Assembly (NCBI GenBank): GCA_934539245.1
Contig: CAKTCK010000042.1
Location: forward strand, 1 to 16,857
DNA length: 16,857 nt
From: an uncultured Faecalibacterium sp.
GTDB taxonomy: Bacteria > Bacillota > Clostridia > Oscillospirales > Ruminococcaceae
Direction of reading: 5' to 3'
In this document: in pieces, positions 1-7,777 of the stretch
Position numbering within the stretch: position 1 is the first letter of the stretch
Layout of the letters: every line of letters starts with the position of its first letter
Notes under the pieces: model-generated
Database searches by the model: none
Seen by the model: the letters and a program-made list of their open reading frames with translations, nothing else
Told to the model about the DNA's origin: nothing
Program-made: the position numbers and the translations under genes

Positions 1-992
1 CGCCGCCCCTGATGCAGCTGGATGGCGCAGAAGTTGCAGCCGCCGAAGCAGCCGCGGTTCTGGATGATGGAGAACTGAACCTCGCGGATGGCGGGCACGC
101 CGCCCATGCTCTCGTAGATGGGGTGGTAGCGGCGGGTGTAGGGCAGGGCGTATACCTTGTCCAGTTCTCCGCGCACCAGCGGCTTTGAGGGGATGTTCTG
201 CACCAGATACTTTTCGCTCTGCTTCTGCACGATGATCTGGCCGCTGACCACGTCCTGATTATCCATCTGGATGCGGCAGGCCTTGGCGTAGGCGGTCTTA
301 TCGGCGGCAACCTTTCTAAAACCGGCGCACTCCACATACCGCTGGGGCAGGTGGTCGAAATCGGTCAGGTAGCAGGTGCCGTTCACGTCCGTGATGCTCT
401 CCACCGGCTCCCCGGCGGCCAGACGGCGGGCGATCTCCACGGTCTGGTGCTCGCCCATGCCAAAGCTGATGAGATCCGCGCCGGAGTCCTCGGCGATGCT
501 GGGCAGCACGGTGTCCAGCCAGTAATCGTAGTGGGCAAACCGGCGCAGGCTGGCTTCCAGACCGCCTAAGATCACCGGAAGGTCGGGGTAAGCCTGCTTG
601 GCAAGCTTTGTGTACACGGTGGCGCTGCGGTCCGGGCGGGCACCGGCCTTGCCGCCGGGGGAGTATTCGTCCTCGGCGCGGGGGATCTTTGCCACGGAAT
701 AGTGGCTGACCATGCTGTCCACGTTGCCGCCGCCGATGAAAAAGCCGTACTTGGGCTTGCCGAACCGCTTGAAGTCCTCGCAGTCGGTGTAGCGGGGCTG
801 CGCCAGCACGCCCACCTTGTAGCCCTCGGCTTCCAGCAGGCGGCTGATGATGGCGGTGCCAAAGCTGGGGTGGTCCACATAGGCGTCACCGCCCACCACC
901 ACAAAGTCCAGCTGCTCCCAGCCCCGGGCTTCCATGTCCGCCCGGCTGATGGGAAGAAATTCGGTGTAGATCTGGGGAGTAGAATGTTCCAT
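1..992 (-). CDS. ygiQ: YgiQ-family radical SAM protein (UPF0313), C-terminal part beyond window
   Basis: The reading frame runs from an ATG at 992 leftwards through the window edge without a stop, giving 330 residues of a family usually about 600-700 long. The N-terminal half (about residues 25-210) reads like the UPF0313 N-terminal domain (FVVVGGDAYVDHPSFG, then VILGGLEASLRRFAHYDYW). The radical SAM cluster motif CFGGCNFC follows, with cysteines at residues 315, 319 and 322 as the likely ligands of a 4Fe-4S cluster. The enzyme should bind S-adenosylmethionine; no substrate is established for the family as far as I know. The start is set by AAGGAG a few bases upstream. The gene begins 12 bases after the ftsK stop on the same strand, so it is probably cotranscribed with ftsK. 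Confidence 0.92.
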   Translation of the reverse strand, partial: MEHSTPQIYTEFLPISRADMEARGWEQLDFVVVGGDAYVDHPSFGTAIISRLLEAEGYKVGVLAQPRYTDCEDFKRFGKPKYGFFIGGGNVDSMVSHYSVAKIPRAEDEYSPGGKAGARPDRSATVYTKLAKQAYPDLPVILGGLEASLRRFAHYDYWLDTVLPSIAEDSGADLISFGMGEHQTVEIARRLAAGEPVESITDVNGTCYLTDFDHLPQRYVECAGFRKVAADKTAYAKACRIQMDNQDVVSGQIIVQKQSEKYLVQNIPSKPLVRGELDKVYALPYTRRYHPIYESMGGVPAIREVQFSIIQNRGCFGGCNFCAIQLHQGR

Positions 993-1004
993 AATGCTCC
1001 TTTA

Positions 1005-3866
1005 TTATTCCTCCGGTTGGTTCATCTGCATTTCCAGCCACTGCTGGCGGCTGATGAGCACGGCGCGGGGCTTTGCGCCCTCGTAGGGGCCGATGATGCT
1101 CTTTTGCTCCATCTCGTCCATGATGCGGGCGGCGCGGGCGTAGCCCAGCTTGCAGCGGCGCTGCAGCAGGCTGGTGGACGCCTGACCGGCATCGATGACC
1201 ACATCCACGGCCTGCTTGAACATGGGGTCGGAGCCTGCGTCCTCCTCGGCATCGGCACCGCCGCCCTTTTTGCCGTCCTGAATGGCGTGCTTTTCCATGG
1301 CTTCGATCATGGCCTCGTCGTACTGCACGGTGGCGCTGGATTTGATAAAGTCCAGCACACGGCTGATCTCTTCATCCCGCACAAAGGTGCCCTGGATACG
1401 GGTGGGCTTGGGTGCGCCCACGGGCATAAAGAGCATATCGCCCTGACCCAGCAGTTTTTCTGCACCGGCACCGTCCAGAATGGTGCGGCTGTCCACCTGA
1501 CTGGACACCGCAAAGGCGATGCGGCTGGGGATGTTGGCCTTGATCAGGCCGGTGATCACGTCCACGCTGGGGCGCTGGGTGGCAACGATCAGGTGCATAC
1601 CGGCGGCACGGGCTTTCTGGGCGATGCGGCAGATGGAATCTTCCACGTCCTTGCCCACCACCATCATCAGGTCGGCCAACTCATCGATGATAATGGCGAT
1701 GTAGGGCATCTTTTCCAGCTCCGGCTGCTCGGCAGCCAGCTTATTGAAGGACTTGATGTCGCGCACGTTGTTCTCCGCAAACAGGCGGTAGCGGCGCTCC
1801 ATCTCCTGCACTGCGCTGCCCAGTGCACCGGCGGCCTTGCGGGGCTCGGTGACAACCGGCATCAGCAGATGGGGGATGCCGTTATACTCGGCCAGCTCCA
1901 CCACCTTGGGGTCGATGAGCAGCAGCTTCACGTCCTCCGGGCTGGAGCGGAACAGCAGGCTCATGATGATGCTGTTCACGCACACGGATTTACCGCTGCC
2001 GGTGCTGCCCGCGATGAGCAGGTGGGGCATCTTGCACAGGTCGGTCACCTGCGCCACACCGGCAATGTCTTTGCCCAAGGCGATGCCCAGCGGCGAGGTC
2101 ATGCGCAGAAAGCTCTGGCTCTCAAAGATGCTGCGGATAGAAACGGCAGTCTTTTTGTGGTTGGGTACCTCGATGCCCACGGCGGGCTTGCCGGGGATGG
2201 GGGCTTCCATACGCACGTCTGCCACCGCAAGGTTCAGGGCGATATCGTCTGCCAGCGAGGTGATGCGGCTGATCTTCACGCCCGCCATGGGCTGCAGCTC
2301 GTACCGGGTAACAGAGGGCCCGCGGGAGATATCCAGCACCCGGGTGCGCACGCCGAAGCTTTCCAGCGTATCCACCAGCTTCTGGGCGTTGGCTTTCAGC
2401 TCCTCCTGTGCGCCGGGATCGCTCTCCTCCTGCGTTTTTTCAAACAGCTCGATGGGCGGGTACTGATACTCGTAGCTGTCCACCGGCTCGGCTTCCTCGG
2501 CAGGGGCGGTGGCGGCTGCCTGCTCAGAGACAGCGGGCTTTTCCATGGCCGCTGCCACCAGCGAGTTGATGTCCTTTTCCTCCACCGGCTCGGCGGTGAT
2601 GCTGATCCAGCCATCCTCGTCCGGCGCAGAGCGGAACGCCACGGCGTTCTCGGCGCTTACCCGGGGCACGGCGGGCTGGATGGGCGCAGCCTCCGGCTGC
2701 TGCGGCATCTGCGGCTGCACCACCGGCGCTGCCGGCTGGACGATGGGAGCATCAAAAGCGGGGGCAGGGGAAGGCTCTTCCGGCTGCGGGGCGTCCTTGG
2801 CAAAGAAATCTGCAGCAGCGGTGACCACCGGGTCTGCTACGATGGGCGGCGGTGTGGGTTTGGGTGCAGGGCGCAGCGGGTCCTGCCCGAAGGTGCCGCC
2901 CGGCCCGACGATCAGCGGCTCAATGGGCTCGCTGCCGCCCTCGGAGAGGGCGGTGTGGTCGGGGCCAAGGTCTACGTCAAAGGCAGCACGAGGACGCGCA
3001 ACGCTGACCCGCACCGGGGTGATGGGCGGTGCAGTGGGTACAGGCTGGGCAGGGACAGCGGGAGCGGCTTCGGGGTCTGCCGCGTCTGCTTCCATCTCCT
3101 GCGTTACCTTGTGTCCCCAGCGCAGCACACCAGACATCCAGTCCGGCACACCCAGATGCAGCCCGGCGGGCTCATCCTCTTCGTCCAGCGGCTCGTCCTC
3201 GGCTTCGTCGTATTCCTCGTCGATCTCCCGCTCGGCCTGCCGGATGGCGGCACGCTCGGCGCGGCGGGCGGCGCTCTGCTCTGCAAAGGCAGAGCCGCGG
3301 GCGCGGATGCCGCCGGTGACGGCGCACAGCCAGACCCAGACCTCGGCGGGGGTAATATCAAAAATGTACAGGCTGCCGCACAGCAAAAGCACAATCATGA
3401 TGAGGTTTGCCGCCGGGCGTCCGCACAGCAAAAGCAGCACGCCGCCCAGCACAAAGCCCATTGCGCCGCCGGAGAGCCATGCGCTGACACCGTTGGCGTA
3501 GCAGGCGGAAAGCATTTGCAGCGCCGACAGCCCCTGCGGCTGGATATCGGAAAACACGATGACTGTGCCGCAGACAAAGATAAGCCCCAGCACCAGCTTG
3601 AGGATGCGGGACAACAGTTCCTCGCCCCGGGTGTACAAAACGGCCAGACAGCACACGGCTGCACCCAGCACAAAGCTGCCGCAGCCGAACAGCCCGAACA
3701 GCACATCATGGAGCACCCGCCATGCGGAATCGCCCTGCACAAAGGCCAGCACCATCAGCAGCAGGCCGCCGAACAGGGTGCCAAGCCCTGCCGGGAGCCG
3801 CTGTTCTGCCTTTTTACGGCGGGCAGCAGTACGCCGTTTCGTCGATTTTCGTTTTTTCGTTGCCAT
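1005..3866 (-). CDS. ftsK: DNA translocase, FtsK/SpoIIIE family
   Basis: The product is 953 residues, in the normal range. The order is: a basic N-terminus ([12 protein letters not shown]), about four membrane segments in residues 25-165, a long charged and then proline/alanine-rich linker (about 190-480), the motor domain with Walker A GSTGSGKS at 620-627 and Walker [11 protein letters not shown] with acidic pair D728/E729, and a C-terminal winged-helix gamma domain ([20 protein letters not shown]) that in this family recognises oriented chromosomal sequences. Members pump DNA through the closing division or sporulation septum. The frame is open from an ATG at 3899, but the promoter at 3914-3942 would start transcription near 3907, leaving almost no leader, so I prefer the ATG at 3866. 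ftsK and SpoIIIE roles cannot be told apart from sequence alone. Confidence 0.95.
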   Translation of the reverse strand: MATKKRKSTKRRTAARRKKAEQRLPAGLGTLFGGLLLMVLAFVQGDSAWRVLHDVLFGLFGCGSFVLGAAVCCLAVLYTRGEELLSRILKLVLGLIFVCGTVIVFSDIQPQGLSALQMLSACYANGVSAWLSGGAMGFVLGGVLLLLCGRPAANLIMIVLLLCGSLYIFDITPAEVWVWLCAVTGGIRARGSAFAEQSAARRAERAAIRQAEREIDEEYDEAEDEPLDEEDEPAGLHLGVPDWMSGVLRWGHKVTQEMEADAADPEAAPAVPAQPVPTAPPITPVRVSVARPRAAFDVDLGPDHTALSEGGSEPIEPLIVGPGGTFGQDPLRPAPKPTPPPIVADPVVTAAADFFAKDAPQPEEPSPAPAFDAPIVQPAAPVVQPQMPQQPEAAPIQPAVPRVSAENAVAFRSAPDEDGWISITAEPVEEKDINSLVAAAMEKPAVSEQAAATAPAEEAEPVDSYEYQYPPIELFEKTQEESDPGAQEELKANAQKLVDTLESFGVRTRVLDISRGPSVTRYELQPMAGVKISRITSLADDIALNLAVADVRMEAPIPGKPAVGIEVPNHKKTAVSIRSIFESQSFLRMTSPLGIALGKDIAGVAQVTDLCKMPHLLIAGSTGSGKSVCVNSIIMSLLFRSSPEDVKLLLIDPKVVELAEYNGIPHLLMPVVTEPRKAAGALGSAVQEMERRYRLFAENNVRDIKSFNKLAAEQPELEKMPYIAIIIDELADLMMVVGKDVEDSICRIAQKARAAGMHLIVATQRPSVDVITGLIKANIPSRIAFAVSSQVDSRTILDGAGAEKLLGQGDMLFMPVGAPKPTRIQGTFVRDEEISRVLDFIKSSATVQYDEAMIEAMEKHAIQDGKKGGGADAEEDAGSDPMFKQAVDVVIDAGQASTSLLQRRCKLGYARAARIMDEMEQKSIIGPYEGAKPRAVLISRQQWLEMQMNQPEE

Positions 3867-3913
3867 TCTACTCTGTTCCCCAACTTCCCATAGACACAAT
3901 AATTGATTCTACT

Positions 3914-3942
3914 ATTGTACCACGCAAGGGCAAAAATGGCAA
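3914..3942 (-). promoter_or_regulatory. Sigma-A type promoter of ftsK
   Basis: Read on the minus strand, TTGCCA (3942-3937) and TACAAT (3919-3914) are separated by exactly 17 bases. It lies in the 119-base gap between the XRE gene and ftsK, so ftsK and the downstream ygiQ can be transcribed independently of the cassette upstream. Confidence 0.75.
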
Positions 3943-3985
3943 ACCATAATGTTGTTTTTGTTGCGATGCTTGCATCGGGCAAGCT

Positions 3986-4213
3986 TTATAACGATACAGG
4001 GAAATCATGTCGGATATCACTCACGCCGGTGATGTAGTTCATGTCTACATTATAAAAGCGTGCAAGCTGTATCAAACATTCCACAGGGATACGAACTTTG
4101 CCTTTTTCATAGTCGGAATATGTTGTTTGTGCTACATGAAGTTCTCTGGCGATTTGCGTTTGATTCAAGTCATGGTCATTACGAAGTGCTTTGATGCGTT
4201 CGATATATGTCAT
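3986..4213 (-). CDS. Small XRE-family helix-turn-helix repressor
   Basis: The 75-residue protein is almost entirely one HTH_3 (Cro/C1-type) domain. Residues about 15-36 (LNQTQIARELHVAQTTYSDY) are the helix-turn-helix, followed by the usual helices ending in ARFYNVDMNYITG. There is no sensor domain, so it should act as a simple DNA-binding switch like a phage or toxin-antitoxin repressor. The start is fixed by a strong AAGGAGG at 4229-4223. It is transcribed divergently from the thioredoxin-like gene, and the palindrome at 4267-4289 in the gap is the obvious candidate operator (inference). Base composition is more AT-rich than ftsK or tepA, as in the rest of the cassette. The family call is firm; the target is not shown by sequence. 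Confidence 0.9.
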   Translation of the reverse strand: MTYIERIKALRNDHDLNQTQIARELHVAQTTYSDYEKGKVRIPVECLIQLARFYNVDMNYITGVSDIRHDFPVSL

Positions 4214-4261
4214 AGGAATCGACCTCCTTGTAAGGAGTTTACAGAGAACCTAATTTGACTC

Positions 4262-4290
4262 TTGACTTTTAACGGAATATCCGTTAAAAT
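4262..4290 (+). promoter_or_regulatory. Sigma-A type promoter of the thioredoxin-like gene
   Basis: TTGACT (4262-4267) and TAAAAT (4285-4290) are separated by 17 bases. A second TTGACT lies just upstream at 4255-4260. Transcription would start near 4297, which rules out the upstream TTG at 4290 as the start of the downstream gene. The spacer is almost filled by the palindrome at 4267-4289. Confidence 0.75.
4267..4289. promoter_or_regulatory. 23-bp perfect palindrome, likely repressor operator
   Basis: TTTTAACGGA, a 3-base centre ATA, and TCCGTTAAAA form a perfect inverted repeat with 10-bp arms. It covers the space between the -35 and -10 elements and overlaps both, so a bound dimer would block RNA polymerase. 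It is in the gap between the divergent XRE and thioredoxin-like genes, which makes the XRE protein the natural candidate binder and suggests autoregulation (inference). Confidence 0.7.
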
Positions 4291-4340
4291 TGAGCCGTAA
4301 ATCTGATGCTTCAGGTTTTAATACGAGGTGTGGCACTGCT

Positions 4341-5018
4341 ATGAAAATTTTCAAAGGATGCTTGTGTGCTGCTACGATGGTTGTGTTGTTATGTTCGTTC
4401 TGCTTTTTTCATGCGGAATCTGAAACATCCATTACGGATGCCGAACGGTTTCAACAAGAGTACACGGCACAGAACAGAAAACTTGATGATCACTTTCGGG
4501 TCATGCGAACATTGGATATCGATCAGGAGAATCCTATGTGCTATTCTTCTTTTAAGGACGTTCTGCAACGTCTTGACAATCAGGAGTCGTTCTACGTTTA
4601 TTTTGGTTTTTCAAAATGTCCGTGGTGCCGGGCTTTCGTTAGTCCAATGCTGACCGCAGCAAAAGAGTGTGACGTTTCGCAGATTTTATATGTGGATATC
4701 TACACGAGCCGTGACCTTTATATTTTAAAAAAGGGTCGGCCGGTTCAGTTAAGCAGCGGTGATGCCGGCTATCATGAATTGCTTCAGCGATTTGATGCTC
4801 TGCTCAGTGACTATACGCTCACCGATGCGAAAGGTCAGGAGATCGCTGTCGGAGAAAAGCGGATATATGCGCCTTCCCTGATCCGTGTTCAAGACGGTAA
4901 AGCTGTTCAAATCTATACCGGTAGCAGCAAACTTCTGAATGCTTACGATGAGATCACAGATGACACACTGGAAGATATGCTGACCGGTCTGCGGATTTTG
5001 TTTGGGGAAATAGAATAG
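4341..5018 (+). CDS. Exported thioredoxin-fold protein with CPWC active site
   Basis: The protein has 225 residues from the ATG at 4341, preceded by GAGGTG. Residues 1-25 are a hydrophobic signal peptide or membrane anchor unusually rich in cysteine (positions 7, 9, 18 and 21). The mature part holds FYVYFGFSKCPWC, with redox cysteines at 93 and 96, and a later IYAPSLIRVQDG with proline 178 placed like the cis-proline of thioredoxins. It should therefore exchange disulfides outside the membrane. The arrangement recalls PedC-type accessory proteins of disulfide-containing bacteriocins, but the sequence is not close enough to assign it there. It is followed, after a small hairpin, by a 28-residue peptide gene with two cysteines. 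A longer frame opens at a TTG at 4290, but the promoter position excludes that start. Confidence 0.82.
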   Translation: MKIFKGCLCAATMVVLLCSFCFFHAESETSITDAERFQQEYTAQNRKLDDHFRVMRTLDIDQENPMCYSSFKDVLQRLDNQESFYVYFGFSKCPWCRAFVSPMLTAAKECDVSQILYVDIYTSRDLYILKKGRPVQLSSGDAGYHELLQRFDALLSDYTLTDAKGQEIAVGEKRIYAPSLIRVQDGKAVQIYTGSSKLLNAYDEITDDTLEDMLTGLRILFGEIE

Positions 5019-5019
5019 C

Positions 5020-5044
5020 GTCATCTGAGCCGTGTCTCAGTGAC
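5020..5044 (+). other. Small hairpin between thioredoxin-like gene and peptide gene
   Basis: GTCA-T-CTGAG pairs with CTCAGTGAC around a 6-base loop, a 9-bp stem with one bulged T. No T-run follows, so it is not a standard terminator. It could slow decay of the upstream transcript or partly attenuate read-through into the peptide gene. Confidence 0.4.
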
Positions 5045-5093
5045 AATACATTTTCAACCTGTTGTTAAATTAAAAATATCAGGAGGAGTTCGT

Positions 5094-5180
5094 ATGTTGT
5101 TTAATACTATTGTTGGTGGTTTCACTTTTTGGGTCGTTCGTTCTTACTTCTGCGGTAATAGGCCTCTCTTTCAGTGCTAA
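5094..5180 (+). CDS. 28-residue hydrophobic peptide with two cysteines (unrecognised)
   Basis: An ATG at 5094 sits 7 bases after a full AGGAGG at 5081-5086, one of the best ribosome sites in the window. The frame encodes 28 residues and stops at TAA 5178-5180. The N-terminus is MLFNTIVGG, followed by a very aromatic stretch (F10, F12, W13, Y18, F19), one arginine pair-splitting position (R16, R23), and cysteines at 20 and 28, the last being the final residue. The Gly-Gly at 8-9 resembles a double-glycine processing site, but the leader would be abnormally short. It lies 75 bases downstream of the exported CPWC protein and is closed by a strong terminator. I recognise no family. It could be a disulfide-bonded signal or antimicrobial peptide, a small membrane protein, or a type I toxin-like peptide. 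Confidence 0.6.
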   Translation: MLFNTIVGGFTFWVVRSYFCGNRPLFQC

Positions 5181-5214
5181 GTTCTCAGCACAGAAATACT
5201 GAAATTTTGAATTG

Positions 5215-5260
5215 AAGCCCCCTTGCGGTCATACACGGATGATTGCAAGGGGGCTTTTGT
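5215..5260 (+). terminator. Rho-independent terminator closing the cassette
   Basis: AAGCCCCCTTGC (5215-5226) pairs perfectly with GCAAGGGGGCTT (5245-5256) around an 18-base loop, followed on the plus strand by a T-rich run interrupted by single G and C bases. On the minus strand the stem may also end tepA transcripts, whose stop is at 5261, although the T-run there is poor. Confidence 0.8.
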
Positions 5261-5944
5261 TCATTTTTCTTCGATTTCCTTATACAGCCACGCCAGCGCG
5301 TCCGAAAGACCGCCCAGTTCATCGATGAGCTTTTCCTTTACGGCGCGGCGTCCGTCCAGCACCGTGCCCATGTCCATCACCAGCTCCCCGGTGTGGAGCA
5401 TCAGCTGGGTGTAGCGCTTTTCCGGCATGCCGCTGTGGGCGGCCACAAAACCGGTGATGCGCTGCTGCATCTGCTCAAAGCAGTGCATGGTCTGCGGGAC
5501 ACCCAAGATCAGCCCGGAGTGCCGCACCGGATGCACCGTCATGGTGGCGGTGGGCACGATGAAGCTGTGCCGCGCGCTGACCGCCAGCGGGATGCCGATG
5601 GAGTGCCCGCCGCCCAGCACCAGCGTGGCGCTAGGCTTGGAGATGCTGGCGATCAGCTCCGCCAGCGCAAGCCCGGTCTCCACATCGCCGCCCACAGTGT
5701 TCAGCAGCACCAGCAGCCCCTCGATGCGGGGGTCCTCCTGCACCGCCACCAGCTGGGGGATGACGTGCTCATATTTGGTGGTCTTTTGCCCCTGCGGCGC
5801 TTCGGTGTGCCCTTCGATCTGGCCGATGACGGTCAGGCAGTGGATGACATGACCGCCACGGGTCAGGGTGACCGTGCCCAGATCCTCGATGTCCTCTTTT
5901 TCCAGCCGGTGCTGCTCTGCGGGGGTGTCTTTTACCGTATCCAT
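5261..5944 (-). CDS. tepA: ClpP-like serine protease, TepA family
   Basis: The 227-residue protein has the ClpP/crotonase fold signature: LLVLLNTVGGDVETGLALAE at about 77-96 (oxyanion region), the nucleophile in GGGHSIG (S115), the histidine in MTVHPV (H138), and D191 in the position of the ClpP aspartate. The spacing of the three residues is close to that of ClpP. It lacks a signal peptide and should be cytoplasmic or membrane-associated. In Bacillus subtilis the related TepA (YmfB) is encoded next to spoIIIE and has been linked to protein export and spore proteins. Here it also precedes ftsK on the same strand, but a foreign-looking cassette separates them. The start is supported by AAGGAG seven bases upstream. 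Confidence 0.85.
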   Translation of the reverse strand: MDTVKDTPAEQHRLEKEDIEDLGTVTLTRGGHVIHCLTVIGQIEGHTEAPQGQKTTKYEHVIPQLVAVQEDPRIEGLLVLLNTVGGDVETGLALAELIASISKPSATLVLGGGHSIGIPLAVSARHSFIVPTATMTVHPVRHSGLILGVPQTMHCFEQMQQRITGFVAAHSGMPEKRYTQLMLHTGELVMDMGTVLDGRRAVKEKLIDELGGLSDALAWLYKEIEEK

Positions 5945-6198
5945 GCGCGTTCTCCTTTCGTAGCGGGGTCTTTGTGGGGTCAGTATCCCCCGGCTGCCGG
6001 GGAACTATACAGGAGAAAAGAAACAAAAAACTTTGTGAATTTTTTGCTTTTTTATAAATAGGTATTTGACATTCGCCTTTCATGCTGTATACTTTAAATA
6101 ATATAACAGGATAAAACGGAACATCTCTCTGCGCGCAAAGAAGCCCCTTGCATGGCGGCAGAAGCTGCAGCGCGTTGGGCAGAAAGGAGAATTTTCCT
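5945..6198. other. Divergent intergenic region tepA / rex
   Basis: This 254-base gap holds the rex promoter, a 15-base GC palindrome (CCCCGGC, T, GCCGGGG at 5988-6002) that would form a hairpin in the tepA leader, and an A/T-rich stretch (6016-6060). I did not find a convincing tepA promoter; a TATAGT on the minus strand just upstream of the palindrome is possible but lacks a good -35. Confidence 0.5.
6066..6093 (+). promoter_or_regulatory. Sigma-A type promoter of rex-tdk
   Basis: A consensus TTGACA (6066-6071) and TATACT (6088-6093) are 16 bases apart. This predicts a leader of about 100 bases before rex. Confidence 0.75.
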
Positions 6199-6840
6199 AT
6201 GAACACCCCCCAAAAAGCATCGATCCCTGTGATCAAGCGTCTCCCCAAATATTATCGGTATCTGCGCTCCCTGCAGGCCGATGGCATTACCAGCATCTCC
6301 TCCCGGGAACTGGCCTCTCAGATGGGCACTACCGCCTCGCAGGTGCGGCAGGACTTTAACTGCATCGGTGATGTGAACGGCCGGCAGGGCATCGGCTACT
6401 CGGTGGAGAATTTGCTTTCCATTCTGGAAAGCCTGCTGTTCGGCAATGGCGACCGTCTGCCTACCATCCTGATCGGCTGCGGCCGTCTGGGCAAGGCTGT
6501 GAGCCGCTTTATTACCACCGATACCAACGGCTACAAGCTGATCGCGGCCTTTGATGTGGCCGAAAACGAGGTGGGCAAGGAGATCAGCGGCATCCGCATC
6601 CGGCACATTGACGAGCTGGAGGCCTTCTGTGAGGAAAACAAGCCCAAGGTGGCGGTGCTCTGTGTGCCCCGCGATGGTGCACAGCAGGTCAGCGGTCGGC
6701 TGGTGGATCTGGGCATTGAGGGCTTCTGGAACTTCTCCCACTATGACCTGTCGGTGCCGTACCCCGATGTGGTGGTGGAAAACGTCCATCTGGGCGACAG
6801 CCTGATGAGCTTGGGCTACCGTCTGCGCAATCAGGAGTGA
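6199..6840 (+). CDS. rex: Redox-sensing transcriptional repressor Rex
   Basis: The 213-residue length is typical. An N-terminal winged helix (about 15-75, with SSRELASQMGTTASQVRQDF as the recognition part and the hallmark FNCIGDVNGRQGIGY after it) precedes a Rossmann NAD(H) domain with LIGCGRLGKA at 91-100. The C-terminal helix used for domain-swapped dimers is present (VVVENVHLGDSLMSLGYRL). Rex represses fermentation and energy genes when NADH is low and releases DNA when NADH is high. The ATG at 6199 follows AAAGGAGA; an in-frame upstream ATG at 6148 has no good ribosome site. It is followed by tdk after four bases, forming an operon. Confidence 0.97.
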   Translation: MNTPQKASIPVIKRLPKYYRYLRSLQADGITSISSRELASQMGTTASQVRQDFNCIGDVNGRQGIGYSVENLLSILESLLFGNGDRLPTILIGCGRLGKAVSRFITTDTNGYKLIAAFDVAENEVGKEISGIRIRHIDELEAFCEENKPKVAVLCVPRDGAQQVSGRLVDLGIEGFWNFSHYDLSVPYPDVVVENVHLGDSLMSLGYRLRNQE

Positions 6841-6844
6841 CGGC

Positions 6845-7450
6845 ATGGCAAAATTGTATTTCCGCTACGGTGCCATGAACAGCGGCAAGAGCACGGCGCT
6901 GATGCAGGTGGCACACAACTACGAAGAGCAGGGCATGAAGGTGCTCATTTTAAAGCCGCAGGTGGATACTAAGGGTGGCGGGGAGCTGGTGAGCCGTTTG
7001 GGCGTGCGCCGCAAGGCAGACCTGCTGATCCCGCCGGAGCTGGACGTGTTCGAAGCCGTGAAGGCGGCAAATGCTGCTTCTGGCCCGCTGGCCTGTGTGC
7101 TGTGCGACGAGAGCCAGTTCTTCATCCCGGAGCAGGCCGAGCAGCTGTTTATGATTACGGTAGATTTGAACATCCCGGTGATCTGCTATGGTCTGCGGGC
7201 AGATTTTTCCCTCAAGGGCTTCCCGGGCTCTACCCGTCTGCTGGAGCTGGCGCACACCATCGAGGAGATGAAAACCATCTGTACCTGCGGGCGCAAGGCC
7301 ATCTGCAATTGCCGCAAGGTGAACGGACAGTTTGTCTTTGAGGGCGAGCAGGTAGCCATCGACCTTGAAAACGATGTGCAGTACGTCAGCATGTGCCCCC
7401 AGTGCTACTTCAAGGCACGGCGGGCGTTCTACGCTGCAAAGAAAAACTGA
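6845..7450 (+). CDS. tdk: Thymidine kinase, type II (TK1-like)
   Basis: The 201-residue enzyme phosphorylates thymidine to dTMP in the salvage pathway. It has the P-loop GAMNSGKS at 9-16, the Walker B region CVLCDESQF, the YGLRADF strand, and a zinc-binding lobe with C146, C148, C184 and C187 (ICTCGRKA and MCPQC). The close-spaced C-x-C-G form is the one I recall from Escherichia coli Tdk, and the N-terminus is also very similar to that protein. It starts four bases after the rex stop and is closed by the terminator at 7471-7507. Confidence 0.97.
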   Translation: MAKLYFRYGAMNSGKSTALMQVAHNYEEQGMKVLILKPQVDTKGGGELVSRLGVRRKADLLIPPELDVFEAVKAANAASGPLACVLCDESQFFIPEQAEQLFMITVDLNIPVICYGLRADFSLKGFPGSTRLLELAHTIEEMKTICTCGRKAICNCRKVNGQFVFEGEQVAIDLENDVQYVSMCPQCYFKARRAFYAAKKN

Positions 7451-7470
7451 GATACTTCTATATTGTATAC

Positions 7471-7507
7471 AAGCCGCTGCGCCGTGCCGGGTGCAGCGGC
7501 TTTTTTT
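7471..7507 (+). terminator. Rho-independent terminator of rex-tdk
   Basis: AAGCCGCTGC (7471-7480) pairs with GCAGCGGCTT (7493-7502) around a 12-base loop, followed by a run of seven T bases. Confidence 0.92.
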
Positions 7508-7518
7508 GCAGAATGAAC

Positions 7519-7612
7519 CCTCTCAGGCGCTCCCGCGCCAGATTCCCCCTTTTGTCACCTACGGTGACATCTTCCCCCGGAGCGGGGGAAGTCTTTCCTC
7601 TCAGGGGGAGCC
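7519..7612 (-). repeat. Hairpin-rich interspersed repeat, copy A (inverted)
   Basis: The copy contains GTCACC-TAC-GGTGAC (7554-7568) and CTTCCCCC-GGAGC-GGGGGAAG (7571-7591), and CCTCTCAGG at both ends (7519-7527 and 7597-7605). Read on the minus strand it matches the design of copy B: GGCTC, a C/G hairpin, TGTCACCG-AGGTGAC, then TGAGAGG. Repeats of this general look are frequent in Faecalibacterium-type genomes from memory; no search was done. Confidence 0.65.
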
Positions 7613-7670
7613 AAGGTCTAAGGCTCGATGCTAAAGTATTAGGAATAATGAGGAAGCTTTCGGCAGTGCT

Positions 7671-7716
7671 CTTGGCTCTCCCTTTGGGAGAGCTGTCACC
7701 GCAGGTGACTGAGAGG
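7671..7716 (+). repeat. Hairpin-rich interspersed repeat, copy B
   Basis: GGCT is followed by CTCTCCC-TTT-GGGAGAG (7676-7692), CT, GTCACC-GCA-GGTGAC (7695-7709) and TGAGAGG. The second hairpin is nearly identical to the one in copy A, in the opposite orientation. Confidence 0.65.
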
Positions 7717-7777
7717 ACGCACGCCGTTAGCCGGGTCACTAATGTATCAGAGGTAATAAGAAACTTTCCCGCCATGC

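Noticed and set aside
702..3893. 1063-residue open frame on the plus strand
   Set aside because: It is antisense to ygiQ and ftsK. Its length follows from GC-rich codon bias, the translation is rich in His, Gly and Gln with no recognisable domain, and ftsK on the other strand is unmistakable.
4290..4340. Upstream TTG start for the thioredoxin-like gene
   Set aside because: Position 4290 is the last base of the -10 element, so the transcript would begin after this codon.
6030..6057. Possible Rex operator upstream of rex (TTGTGAA half)
   Set aside because: Only one half-site is present; the expected TTCACAA partner is missing, so autoregulation is not supported.
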